A stretch of DNA of 64,000 nucleotides from positions 6,002,501 through 6,066,500 of the forward strand of contig NC_074721.1 in the NCBI RefSeq assembly GCF_947242115.1, read 5' to 3'. Positions 45,701 through 56,569 of the stretch are shown here, in pieces. Each line of letters opens with the position of its first letter. Positions within the stretch are counted from its first letter, which is position 1. The stretch comes from Biomphalaria glabrata. Lineage: Eukaryota > Mollusca > Gastropoda > Planorbidae. The translations under genes were made by a program, and so were the position numbers. The notes under the pieces are model-generated. The model was not told where the DNA came from and searched no databases. It saw nothing but the letters and a program-made list of their open reading frames with translations.

Positions 45701-48700
45701 GGAAAGAAAGGACTGGGAGAAAGGTAGAATAGAGCAAGGCTTATCAATGTCATCTGATACTGGAACATTGGAGCTTTTTCAGACATTCGTAGGGAACAAG
45801 GCAGCCAAGACCATCAGGGATACTGGGAGCACTATTATTGGAGTGAATAAGAATTTAGTGGAAGACCATGAATATACAGGCGAATCTAGGAAGTGTGTTA
45901 TGTTTAATGGGAATATAGTACAATTACCGATTGCTAAAGTTAGTATAGACACACCGTATGTTAAGGGGACAGTGGAAGCTTGTGTTGTAGATCAGGGTGA
46001 GATAGATTTAATTATTGGGAATATCCATGGGGTGAAAATATGTTCAGTAAGGGAGATTGAGAATTGGAAGATTATGGGATAAAGTCTACGCGAGGTAGAA
46101 ATGGGGATGTGGAAGAAGACATAGGATCTCATACATCAGATGACATGGGTAGCAGAGAGCACGAGAAGAAAGAATTAACAGATAAGGTAGAAAGCAATGC
46201 AATAGGAATGGGTCCAAATCAAAGTAAAGTAAGGCAATCAGTGGTACAGGGAAAGCGATTTAAACCCACATATAGACGTACAAGTCCATACATCTTATGC
46301 TTTAATTGTGGGAGAAGGGGGCATATTAGAAGACAGTGTCAACAATTAATTAGAATTAAGGATTCAAGGTACAATAGTGAAGAGGCGTATACGAGAAAAG
46401 AGAGGGATATTAGCAGCCTAGAAAACACAACAGCTAGATCATTAGGTAGTAGGATCACAATGGGACATCATTGCAAAGGAGGGAAGCGGAAAGGATGGCA
46501 TGTCAATAATGTTAGAATTATATAGATATGATTAGAAAAGGTGGGAATGATGGACATTAATTATTGTTCTATTCTACAATGAATAAATATATGTGTAATG
46601 AATTGAATATTGTTGTTACAATATGCATGGAGCAAGATAGACTTTGTTTGTTAACTATTTGATTGCGACTGGAATGATGGTGTTTTGTACAGGCATACGA
46701 TTATGAGTGGGGAGTTGTATTAATAGAAATATGATTACTTATAGATATATGTTAACAGAAGTGGTTTCAATTGCTCATAATAACAGTTATTATTGTGATG
46801 AATATAATTGTTATTCCATGTTGGAATTGTATTGGTATTAATATGACATTGTGTTTGATTTTGTGTAATTATTACATTATGGTTTTATATGTTACCGATT
46901 TGTTTTAACTTGGAATAGTCTGATAATATATTCAGTGATTTGTATTTTGGACGTTCGATGTGCATCGAACTTGTTAAACAGGGGGGTTGTTACGTGCGCA
47001 TCTTAGTGTGAATGTGAAATGGTGCGATTGCGTGTTGAAAGGAGAGAAGAACCGAAATGGAGGACTATGAACAAGAAAGTGTTTTCAGTGTTAATAAAGA
47101 TTAAAGTATTTATAAATTGTGATTTGTCGTGTACATGTCTAAAGAGTCTCATCCAATATGAAAACGTAACAGTGTGTCACTGTTGGTCACCCATGGCATA
47201 CAATAACTGTGTCAATACAGTGTGCATGTATTTATGTCCCAAAAAGAAATCAAAACCGAAAAGAAATCAGAACCGTTCGATCAATCTTAATAAAAATTAA
47301 CACAAGTGTTCATTAGATTCATAGCGAAGACCGTAGTGCATGTTTTAGTCTTGAAGACCGTAGTGCATGTTTTAGCTATGAAGACCGTAGTGCATGTTTT
47401 AGCCTTGAAGACCGTAGTGCATGTTTAAGCTATGAAAACCGTAGTGCATGTTTTAGCCTTGAAGACCGTAGTGCATGTTTTAGCCTTGAAGACCGTAGTG
47501 CTTGTTTTAGCTATGAAGACCGTAGTGCATGTTTTAGCCTTGAAGACCGTAGTGCATGTTTAAGCTATGAAGACCGTAGTGCATGTTTTAGCTATGAAGA
47601 CCGTAGTGCATGTTTTAACTATGAAGACCGTAGTGCATGTTTAAGCTATGAAGACCGTAGTGCATGTTTTAGCCTTGAAGACCGTAGTGCATGTTTTAGC
47701 CTTGAAGACCGTAGTGCTTGTTTTAGCTATGAAGACCGTAGTGCATGTTTTAGCTTTCAAGACCGTAGTGCATGTTTTAACTATGAAGACCGTAGTGCAT
47801 GTTTAAGCTATGAAGACCGTAGTGCATGTTTTAGCTATCAAGACCGTAGTGCATGTTTTAGCTATGAAGACCGTAGTGCATGTTTTAGCTATGAAGACCG
47901 TAGTGCATGTTTTAACTATGAAGACCGTAGTGCATGTTTGGGCTATGAAGACCGTAGTGCATGTTTTAGCCTTGAAGACCGTAGTGCATGTTTTAGCTAT
48001 GAAGACCGTAGTGCATGTTTGAGCTATGAAGACCGTAGTGCATGTTTGAGCTATGAAGACCGTAGTGCATGTTTTAGCTATGAAGACTGTAGTGCATGTT
48101 TTAGCTATGAAGACCGTAGTGCATGTTTTAACTATGAAGACCGTAGTGCATGTTTAAGCTATGAAGACCGTAGTGCATGTTTTAGCCTTGAAGACCGTAG
48201 TGCATGTTTTAGCTATGAAGACCGTAGTGCATGTTTGAGCTATGAAGACCGTAGTGCATGTTTGAGCTATGAAGACCGTAGTGCATGTTTTAGCTATGAA
48301 GACCGTAGTGCATGTTTTAGCTATGAAGACCGTAGTGCATGGTTTAACTATGAAGACCGTAGTGCATGTTTTATGTCCCTCCAACAACCGGAGGGCCCAA
48401 ACACTAAAAATAAAATTAAAACCCCTAAATGTATCTCTATTAGAGTACAAAACTATTATTAACCCGTTTTCACAGTATTTTATTTAAGAAATCAATAGGT
48501 CGGCTAAAATGTAGGCGAAATACACTCTAGATCAATGATACGCAAACTAAGGGTCGCGGGTCATATCCGGCTAGAATATATATATATATCATACAAAAGT
48601 ATATTGTTCACTTATTTGTGGCTTCTTTTTCAGGCCCAGCAGCGAGAAGTGAATTTACGCAAAGTGAACCTCTTTACTTATTTTAGTAGTTTTTACTGTG

Positions 48701-51700
48701 TGATACAATATATAAACCATTATACAGCCCCGCTGGTAAAGGAAAAGAGAAGGGAATAGTACTAGCTACCCTACACTGTTAACAAAAACAAAACATTACC
48801 TGTAGAATCACCACTCACTTACTGTAATCTGGAATATCAGAAGCTTTGGCCATTATCAGAACTGCGATTTTCCCAGCATTATAGCGTCCTCCCAAATCAG
48901 GCCTGAACATGTCCGCTATAAGGTCAAGGCCATGGTAAGGTTTAGCTTCATCTGACCCGTTGAATGACGTCAAACCTAGTATAGCCTAGAAAATTAAAAA
49001 AAGAAATATGTAAAGGTCATATGTTGATATGGTCAAGGTTAACGAGGGTGTCTTGTGGTCAACACACAATCAACTTTTACCTTACCCAACATGTTAGGTA
49101 CCATTCAGTTTTGGTTGGACTCACAGGGAGACCGAAATCCAGAAATCTAAAAATCCTACTGCGAAATTCGATCTAAGACCCCTCGGTTCAGAAGTCTAAC
49201 GTTTTACCCCTCAGCCACTGTAAACTACATCGCTCACATAAATAATAATAATTCTAAGTACTGTATTACATCAATCATGATTTTGTGAATTCAAACAACA
49301 CAGAAAAAAAAAAAGCCGGAAATTAATGCACATAATGACAAAGGCCTGCCGGAGGACGTAACCCCTAAAATAAAATATCCCCCTTTTGATGGACAATTGG
49401 TAGCTTTATTCTCGGAGGACTCCAGCTTCCGTGGCTTCATTGTGGCGCCTCCGTTGAAACGTCCCTTCGACGAATCGAATAGGTGAACACGGCCTTCGAT
49501 GAGCTCGTTACCAAGGTATGTTCTAGCGCATGGGTTCTCAACCTGTGGGTCGCGACCCCCTTGGGGGTCGATTGAAGATTTGCCGTAAATATGTGTGTGT
49601 GGGGGGTCGTGGAAGAGTTGGGGATTGTAAAAAGGGGTCGCCGAGCATAAAAGGTTGAGAACCGCTGATCTAGCGCATATAATTGCTTTTGGTGACGATG
49701 TAGGAAAGGCTTACTGATAAAGTCAGATCCGTCACATCGTCGTCCTGTGATGGGCCTCCCACGATATTTGACGGTACGTTATAGGCATATGGATCGTCCC
49801 ATCGCGGGCTCGGCCTACGGCCTTCATCTAAGAGGAGAGACTTATAACGTTAGCTCAAGCCGTGTCTCATGAAAACAGATGTGATTAAATGATCCTCTAG
49901 TTGACTGGGGCCTCCAGACAAAGAAGTCAGCCAAGTGCCAATCTCTCATCCTGGCCACGGAATTATAGTCTTTATCTTCTTATCTTATATAATACAGACG
50001 TTACTTCAAAAAAAGAAGATGATTACGTCATACGCGTCATGCATTCAATCATGCATATTAACCAATGTCTTAAATTCTGCCAAGTCACTGGTTTTCCCGG
50101 CTAGCTCAGGCAACCCATTCCATGCTCTAATAGCACTAGGGAAGAAGGAGTATTTGTACAAATTTGTCCTAGCATATGGGACGAGGAATGTGCCTTTATC
50201 TTTGTGTCTTTCAGAGTATTTTATTTAATTTTGTTTTTGTATTTGAAGATTATGGTTCAGTATTTTATGTATAATTGCTACTTTACTTTTGAGTCTTCTG
50301 TCCTGAAGGCTGTCTAAATTTAGTGATTTAACTAAAGGTCTTACTCTAATCAAATGTGAATATTCGTTTGTTAAGAATCTCACTGCTCTATTTTGTGTCT
50401 GTTCCAGTTTCTTAATGTTTTCTTGAGTTCAGGGGTCACCAACAGAGAATGCATATTCTATTCTTGGCCAAACAAAGGTTAAATAACATTTTAGTTTTAT
50501 CTTCTTATTTGATTTATAGAAATTTCTTCTAATGAACCCTAATGCTCTGTTTGATTTTTTGATAGTTTCATCAATATGGGGAATTCCCGGATAAAAGTAT
50601 CATCACAGGGAGGAATCTCGATTCTTAAAGACACTTTAGTCTGGAGGCTCCTTATAACTTCTTAGTCTGCGCGAGAGTTAATTAACAACTACCTACTTTC
50701 CTGAGCTGGGCATGATCTGTTATCTGAATAAGATCCAGCTGTTTCTGGGTCGTGTTGCTGTAGACAACGGCTGCAATCTGGGCGTAGTCCACCCCTAGTT
50801 TAAACGTGTCCGTGAGGTCAGCGCTGAAGCGTAAAATCGTGTTGAGCTTCTTGTTGTCCTTGCGCCCACTGTCCGAGGAGTCTATTATAAGCACAATATC
50901 AGCGAATGCATCACAGCCTATGTAATGATAAGGAAAGTGATAAGACGTCGTTATGAGCTGCTTGTAAACTGAACTATAATTAATTGATTTATTGAAAGAT
51001 GTCATACCAAATAAAATACATGTTTAAGTTACTTTTAATGTACTTACAGTTAAATTAATTTGATTGTACTCTCACTTGAATATAGATGAGATTTATTTTA
51101 AAAATCGCGGGATACACATTTGAGACTAAAAGAACATATAACTGACGAGGACTACGGACAGGAAACCTTAATAGATTTTAAGAATACAACGGTTATGTAT
51201 GCCCTCGAAGACTAATCTTATAAGTGTAGCTAAGGGTCGAAACATTAAATATTTCTATGGTACTCATAATGATTATATGAACATTTATATAAGATTGTGT
51301 TGGGTTAATAATTAACAATTAAAAACGTTTCTTCTAGTCCAAAGATTGAGGAGAGGATCCGTACTTCTTTTTTTTTTTTTTTTAATGGTTATAAAATCCA
51401 CGCTGTGGTCCTCATGTCTCTGTCACATTAGAATGCTGATATCATTGTCTAAAGGGGAGCAATCGATTTCGTTTTGGTCTCATATTTGTAACGCAAGGTC
51501 TTTCTAATATCAAAGCTATTTGTCATTTGCTAATGTAATATATTGAATTTAAAATTTGTGAAAGAATACAAAAAATATGAATACAAAGAGAGACAGAAAA
51601 CAAAGCCTTACAATACGTATTATTGTGTATATAACCATATATCAGACTGTCTGGTATTAATCAAACATTTATAGGTTTAAATATTGATTTGGTAATGTTT

Positions 51701-54071
51701 TAGTGGAATAAAAGCAAAGGGTCGAAGCCTCCAATTGATAATGGCGTTGTTTTTTTAAATTTTTACTTATTTCCATAACTAGCAAATCAAATTTATACTA
51801 TTGCTAACAGTTGGACAGTCTATTGCTAACAGTTGGACAGTCTATTGCTAACAGTTGGACAGTCTATTGCTAACAGTTGAACAGTCTATTGCTAAAAGTT
51901 GGACAGTCCATCGCTAACAGTTGGACAGTCTATTGCTAATAGTTGGACAGTCTATTTCTAACAGTTGGACAGTCTATTGCTAACAGTTGAACAGTCTATC
52001 ACTAATAGTTGGACAGTCTATTGCTCACAGTTGGACAGTCTATTGCTAACAGTTGGACGGTGTTTGATTATAACCTGCTTTTATCTGCATGCTCCAGGTG
52101 CAAGAAAAAAAAACAGACTTGATTTGAATGCGACATAAAAAGATTTAAGATGGCTGCCTGACCCTGAGTCCCAAGGTTTCATCATCTCTGCCTCTGCTTG
52201 TGGTGCTGTCTGGGTCAAGTCCACTAACCAGCTTCCTCCAGGCGTCTCGGTTCTGAGCGAGTCTCTGCAACTGACGCCCATTTTTTGCTTGGCATCTGCT
52301 TCCAAATCTCGGCGCCATGTATCCCTGGCCCTATCTCTCTTACTATTTCATTGAGGGCTCCAGGTTGAGGCTTGTCTTGTGATGTTAGATGTAGGCTTAC
52401 GAAGTTTGTTTTCTATCCATTTAAATCCACTCTCAATGATATCTACTTCTGTCTTTCCATTGAAATGAAAGTAGACATTTAAACTCCCCCGATTAATAAT
52501 GAAGCTAAATGAGGTGACGCCAATTATAGACTTATAACAGAGATCAATAATGTCTTACACATAAAATAATAGACTAGACTTTTCAAATAAAAACGACAAA
52601 AACAAAAAAAAACGAAATACTTGCCGTCGGTTTGCCACTGCTTCACAGATGTTTCTGGTGTCTCTTACAGATCAATAAGAAAAATAGAATCTTATTAATT
52701 ATCAATATGTGGTAATTGTTTTAAATTGTTGAAGCAAACAGAAGAATGTTTCAAGTAATTGTATTTGAAGTCTAATAATGTTTTTTGTTTGGTGTAATGC
52801 ACACATTGTAAGACAAATTTCCATACGGACAATAAAGATTTTTATTATTATATTATATGATTATATAACAGAGGATATGCAACTGTTAATTTCTAATGCT
52901 TCAATACAATATGTAAATATTCTTTTTTGTAAGTTTAGTTAATTTTGCTGAATAGCAATGTTTTATTTTCAAAGTTTTTTAAAAAAATGTTTTCAGTTAA
53001 AAATTTTCAATTCTACCTTTTTTCTGGACTTAAAGCACTACCTTCAAACCTTACCGCCCAACGTGTCATTGGACAGTTACTTGGAGATCTCCACTGAGAC
53101 TCTACAGTATAGCATTCTAAGAACGTATAAGATGGATATAATACATAAATACCTAAGCACTCTTATTAGCATACTTGTCAGATTCCAGTCTTTTTTATTC
53201 TTATTTGAAAGTGATTTATTTGAAAGTGGCATGTGCATTTTTTTCTCCTCACAGTAGTTAGTGGTAGTGAAAGGCTCATCAAATTGACTTTCAACTTTCT
53301 GCAATCGTGTAGAGCAGTGATTCCCAAACTTTCTCCTTATCAGAACGTTTCGCGCATTCTGAGCATTTAGCGGAACACTTTGCCTATTTTTTTTTAGAGA
53401 GATTAATTCACGTGGTGGTCTACTAGTTATTTATTCCAGTAGTTTGCGGAACACCTATTCAGGCTTCGCGGAACAGTAGGGTTCAGCGGCACACAGTTTG
53501 GGAAACACTGGTGTAGAGCAAAACAAAACAACTAACAAACAAACAAACTGAATCAACACGCCCATATCGAGTTACTTCAGCTGTCTTATTTTTAAACACT
53601 CTCAAAGTAATAATCTCAAATGACTTCATTCGTGATCTTCTCCTGTCGACTCGTAGCTCTATGTTAATTGTTCTTCTCACTTTCTCACATTTTAACACAA
53701 CGTTGGTTACTGCTTACAATTTTGAACCCAACAATAACCAAAACAATGGTAGCGAATGTTTCTATGTTTTTCCCTAAGTGCTGCTTTTTCCAGTCTTTCT
53801 TTTTCCTTTATATATATTTAATGTCATTACATTGGAGAATTGGACTCAGGACTCCATACAAGTAATCAGTATCGTAAAAGTCAGTCACTGTTTGTACACA
53901 TTATTAACAGAATAAAACGTCTTAAAGGTGTTTCAAATGAACAAACAATTGTACAAAGTAGTGACATACTTCTAGTTCTGATGTAAATATTGTCATAAAC
54001 TTATAGCTACCTTCCAATGAGCTGTCTACCAAAAGCATCAATGCCAAGATCGCTAAAGTACAAATAGTCAT
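42777..54071 (-). CDS. Secreted single-VWA protein with degenerate metal site
   Basis: Six exons (minus strand): 54071-54011, 52663-52625, 50917-50697, 48985-48823, 43754-43575, 42829-42777. They total 717 nt, 238 codons plus TAA, with phases joining throughout. Exon 1 (61 nt, as in the neighbouring paralogue) is a signal peptide, MTICTLAILALMLLVDSSLE. A 13-residue linker exon follows, ending in a GC donor (ACG|gcaagt). The VWA domain occupies about residues 34-220. The first metal motif is kept (IDSSDS). The threonine loop reads DEAKPYHGLDL and the usual TDG reads MAKAS, so the other two ligands are missing. The last exon adds a short polar tail. A secreted, possibly metal-independent binding protein is inferred. 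The gene sits about 3.4 kb upstream of its larger paralogue, on the same strand. Confidence 0.86.
43093..43291 (+). mobile_element. LINE tail with (ATT)n, copy 1
   Basis: Shares tgtaaattatgagtgagtct, ttgtttggtgtaatgcacaa and tccatacggacaa with 43845-44035 and 52774-52858, each ending in an ATT repeat. Probably the 3' UTR of a non-LTR element; no coding part remains. Confidence 0.65.
43845..44035 (+). mobile_element. LINE tail with (ATT)n, copy 2
   Basis: Parallel to copy 1. The two flank the last VWA exon of the second VWA gene (43575-43754). Confidence 0.65.
44299..44484 (+). repeat. Left LTR
   Basis: Starts TGTTACGTGCGCATC and ends AAAACGTAACA. It contains AATAAA (ttaataaagattaaag). Confidence 0.88.
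46988..47171 (+). repeat. Right LTR
   Basis: Near-identical to the left LTR. It is preceded by the purine run aggggggtt-type tract and followed by GTGTG. Confidence 0.88.
47325..48372. repeat. 27-bp minisatellite, about 39 copies, with higher-order structure
   Basis: The unit contains gaagaccgtagtgcatgttt. The variable linker is agctat, agcctt, aactat, taagctat or tgagctat. The linker order repeats in blocks of eight units (216 bp) in the right half and in a different eight-unit block in the left half. It lies 150 bp from the LTR relic, in the same intron. The 9-residue open frame (YEDRSACFS) is a by-product. Confidence 0.93.
48999..49230 (-). repeat. SINE family A
   Basis: Reverse copy: tgtaaaggtcatatgttgat, aggttaacgagggtgtcttg, and the head complement gttttacccctcagccactg. 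Its 3' end lies within 20 bp of the splice acceptor of exon 48985-48823. Confidence 0.75.
49529..49667 (+). mobile_element. SPIN-like hAT MITE, internally shortened
   Basis: CATGGGTTCTCAACCTGTGG to GGTTGAGAACCGCTG, flanked by TTCTAGCG and ATCTAGCG. Similar to 9757-9952 but about 55 bp shorter inside. Confidence 0.8.
49965..50640 (-). mobile_element. CR1/L2-like LINE 3' end, longest copy
   Basis: The plus-strand left edge cttatcttatataatacag is the tail. The minus strand then gives YARTN-KYSFFPSAIRAWN-type and LESLQDRRLKSKVAIIHKIL-type pieces, continuing into RT sequence before truncation. Same family as 7612 and 22625. Confidence 0.8.
51798..52062. repeat. 22-bp minisatellite, 12 copies
   Basis: The unit is tattgctaacagttggacag plus tc, with point variants, in an intron of the second VWA gene. 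Confidence 0.93.
52140..52335 (-). mobile_element. LINE C-terminal fragment
   Basis: Minus-strand frames read ARDTWRRDLEADAKQ, then RLAQNRD-like and SWLVDLT pieces, the tail pattern of non-LTR reverse transcriptases. Decayed. Confidence 0.55.
52774..52858 (+). mobile_element. LINE tail with (ATT)n, copy 3
   Basis: Matches the last 85 bp of the copies at 43093 and 43845. Confidence 0.65.
53315..53510 (+). mobile_element. hAT-like MITE (CAGTGATTCCCAAACT), complete
   Basis: 196 bp with inverted ends CAGTGATTCCCAAACT and AGTTTGGGAAACACTG, and a perfect 8-bp duplication GTGTAGAG (53307-53314 and 53511-53518). It is the reference for the decayed copies at 9350 and 24870. Confidence 0.88.
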
Positions 54072-54076
54072 CCTGT

Positions 54077-54612
54077 TAAAATAGAACTAATGTAAGTTAT
54101 AGAATAGAACTAATGTAAGTTATAGAATAGAACTAATGTAAGTTATAGAATAGAACTAACGTAAGTTATAGAATAGAACTAATGTAAGTTATACAATAGA
54201 ACTAATGTAAGTCGCACAATAGAACTAATGTAAGTTATACAATAGAACTCATGTACGTTATAGAATAGAACTAATGTAAGTTATAGAATAGAACTAATGT
54301 AAGTTATACAATAGAACTAATGTAAGTTATAGAATAGAACTAATGTAAGTTATAGAATAGAACTAATGTAAGTTATACAATAGAACTAATGTAAGTTATA
54401 CAATAGAACTAATGTAAGTTATACAATAGAACTAATGTAAGTTATACAATAGAACTAATGTAAGTTATACAATAGAACTAATGTAAGTTATAGAATAGAA
54501 CTAATGTAAGTTATAGAATAGAACTAATGTAAGTTATAGAATAGAACTAATGTAAGTTATAGAATAGAACTAATGTAAGTTATACAATAGAACTAATGTA
54601 AGTCGCACAATA
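54077..54612. repeat. 23-bp minisatellite abutting a start codon
   Basis: About 23 copies of a unit containing tagaactaatgtaagttata, ending gaa or caa. It begins 6 bp upstream of the ATG (54071) of the second VWA gene, so it occupies that gene's 5' UTR and/or promoter. Confidence 0.92.
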
Positions 54613-54914
54613 TAGCGAATAAAACAATAAAATGTAATAGTGTAAGTCTTAGAAGTTAAACTATTTAGAGTATACCTTTCATCAAGACTTTAATGGGTTT
54701 AAAGTAGTCTTCATGTCCTATAAACATTGAGTGTGTTATTTTAGTGTGTAGTGAATTACAACTTGCTGTTACGTTCGCAGTATAAACAAAGCGTGAATCT
54801 AATTAACTTAATCGGGATAACTATTGATTATCTCTTCTTGTAGCTACAGATCTAAATCGACAAAAAACTAGATGAAAACCAATTAACGTGTTATATTGAT
54901 ATTAGTTTGAACGT

Positions 54915-55226
54915 GTGTGGCTTACTGGCACAGCATGCTTGACTAACTAATTGGGAGGGGGGAGGGCTAAGTTCAAATCGACCAGGAGGATTTAATTGAT
55001 ATTTGACTCGAATTGTTTGCTTAGCGCCCAAAGCCAGCATGGAAACCTTGTAAAAAAAAGATCTGTTCCACCAAGTCCACGATAGTTACAGCTTGAAAGA
55101 CACATTTTTAATAAAACTATGTTAAATTTGTGTGTGTGTGGGGGGTTCATTTGAGACCCTCAAAATCTTCCGTACTGATTCAGACAAGTGATAGGATCAT
55201 AGCGTATTGAGAATGCTAAAAGCATG
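54915..55226 (+). repeat. SINE family C
   Basis: tRNA-like head (gtgtggcttactggcacagc, agttcaaatcgacc) and the tail ggatcatagcgtattgagaa, tgctaaaagcatgaaat. The tail matches 4226-4460. Confidence 0.55.
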
Positions 55227-55228
55227 AA

Positions 55229-55400
55229 ATGGACCTCATTCACCAATCGTAAACAAACAACATTTAGCCACGTGATAATGTTGATAAAACAATGAAAAAA
55301 CGTATCACTTGACAGCCTTAATGGATTAAATAGTTTGTCTTGAAAGGATAAAGAATCACGTGGCTAAATGTTGTTTGTTTACGTTTGGTGAATGAGGTCC
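55229..55400. mobile_element. Foldback MITE, 172 bp
   Basis: A 45-bp arm at 55229-55273 is nearly the perfect reverse complement of 55354-55400 (cattcacc, aaacaaacaacatttagcca, cgtga shared). The loop is about 80 bp. It directly follows a SINE. A fragment may recur near 28425-28500. Confidence 0.75.
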
Positions 55401-55721
55401 ATTGTGCTAAACAAAAACAGTTGGTGAAAAAATTATTAATCGCACATACAAATTAAATTCATTTTGGTTTCAAAGGAAGCTGACTCGCGTTTTATTAAAA
55501 GTTCTGCATTAAGAATCTAATACGCCTGCATCAGTTTAGCTGTACTAGCTGTCTGGAGCTATAACCCAAAGAAACACGTGCTTGTGATAGGCTAGTTTAA
55601 AAACAATGTTATTTTCATTACTTATAAACGCAGGACTCTAATAACAGTGTCTGACCTCTCTACAATGTAAAGCGTAAGCCCTATACTTACATGGGCTGTA
55701 TTAGTGATCCTTCGCTTTCAA

Positions 55722-55972
55722 TGTGAGACTGACGATACCAACGTTGAATAGACCCATTAAATTGAATCAATTATTGATTTTAATAAACTTTAATTTATGT
55801 TACATAAAAAGAGCATGCATTCTTCTTTAATTATATACCTAATATAACATTTATCAATTACATAAAAAAAAGAGTTATGAAAGTTTAATTATTACAGAGT
55901 AATGAAAAACAAGTCAGCCTATTGAATAACTCCACTGGAACGTAGAAAATAATTACGGACAGAAAGAGTTAA
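55722..55972 (+). mobile_element. TTAA-type MITE, left end eroded
   Basis: The right end is attacggacagaaagagttaa. The interior includes gacgataccaacgttgaat and aagagcatgcattc, as in 33186-33384. Confidence 0.6.
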
Positions 55973-56093
55973 TAAACAAAAAAAGTCAATCGCATAGTTG
56001 CTCCACATTATGTAGATATAGCTCCTCTTTCGTGATCAAAGATGAGCACATTTCTCATTTCTTTTGGACTCGAAGATGGCTATAAAGTCCAAT

Positions 56094-56348
56094 AGTAAGT
56101 TCCCCTAGCGGTCTAGAGTGCAGATGATGTAAAGGTCATCTGTTTATGTGACTTACAAGGGTGTCATGTGGCAAGCACAACGACCAACCGCCTTTACTTT
56201 TCCCCAACTAATGTCAGGTACCCATTAGAGCTTGGTGAACTCAGAGGCGTCCAAAGATCCCGAAATTAAAAATCCAAGTCTTCACCGAGATTCGAAACTG
56301 GGATCTTCGGTTCGGAAGTCAAGCGCGATACTGCTCAGCCACCGCGCC
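56094..56348 (-). repeat. SINE family A inserted into a LINE
   Basis: Complete reverse copy flanked by the 11-bp duplication TAAAGTCCAAT (56083-56093 and 56349-56359). The head complement is gattcgaaactgggatcttc. Confidence 0.88.
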
Positions 56349-56569
56349 TAAAGTCCAATCATCGCCTTAAAAATGAGGCTTCATACGTGGCAAGGCTAAA
56401 TTTTGTCAGTTACAGATAGGACTGCATCTTCTCTCAGCTTTTTGTTGGTTCGGCGCTCTTTCACGCTGGCCACTCTTCTTGCTTCGTATCTCGTGACTCC
56501 AACACTCACAGCTTCACGCCGTGAGGCGCAATCGAGAGCTAGTGGTTCCAAGCCGTAAATGTCAGTATC

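Larger units (their letters stand above)
44299..47171 (+). mobile_element. LTR retrotransposon relic, gag/protease-type interior only
   Basis: A Ty3/gypsy-like element fossil in an intron of the second VWA gene. LTRs of 184-186 bp lie at 44299-44484 and 46988-47171, with TG...CA ends, flanked by GTGTG on both sides. A primer-binding-like TGGCGCCCAAC follows the left LTR and a G-rich purine tract precedes the right one. Interior parts: a charged coiled-coil and capsid-like region (open frame 44715-46082), a protease-type DTGST motif near 45820, and a CCHC knuckle (CFNCGRRGHIRRQC) near 46300. No reverse transcriptase, RNase H or integrase is present, so it is broken by at least one large loss. 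The LTRs are only a few percent apart, so insertion was fairly recent. Confidence 0.88.

Noticed and set aside
47810-48462. Cys-rich repetitive protein (YEDRSACFS repeats)
   Set aside because: A by-product of the 27-bp minisatellite. Frames change between stretches and the array lies in an intron of a gene on the other strand.
18676-54071. A single giant VWA gene
   Set aside because: Two separate signal-peptide exons (39390 and 54071) and a terminal exon with TAA and AATAAA at 42777-42735 argue for two genes.
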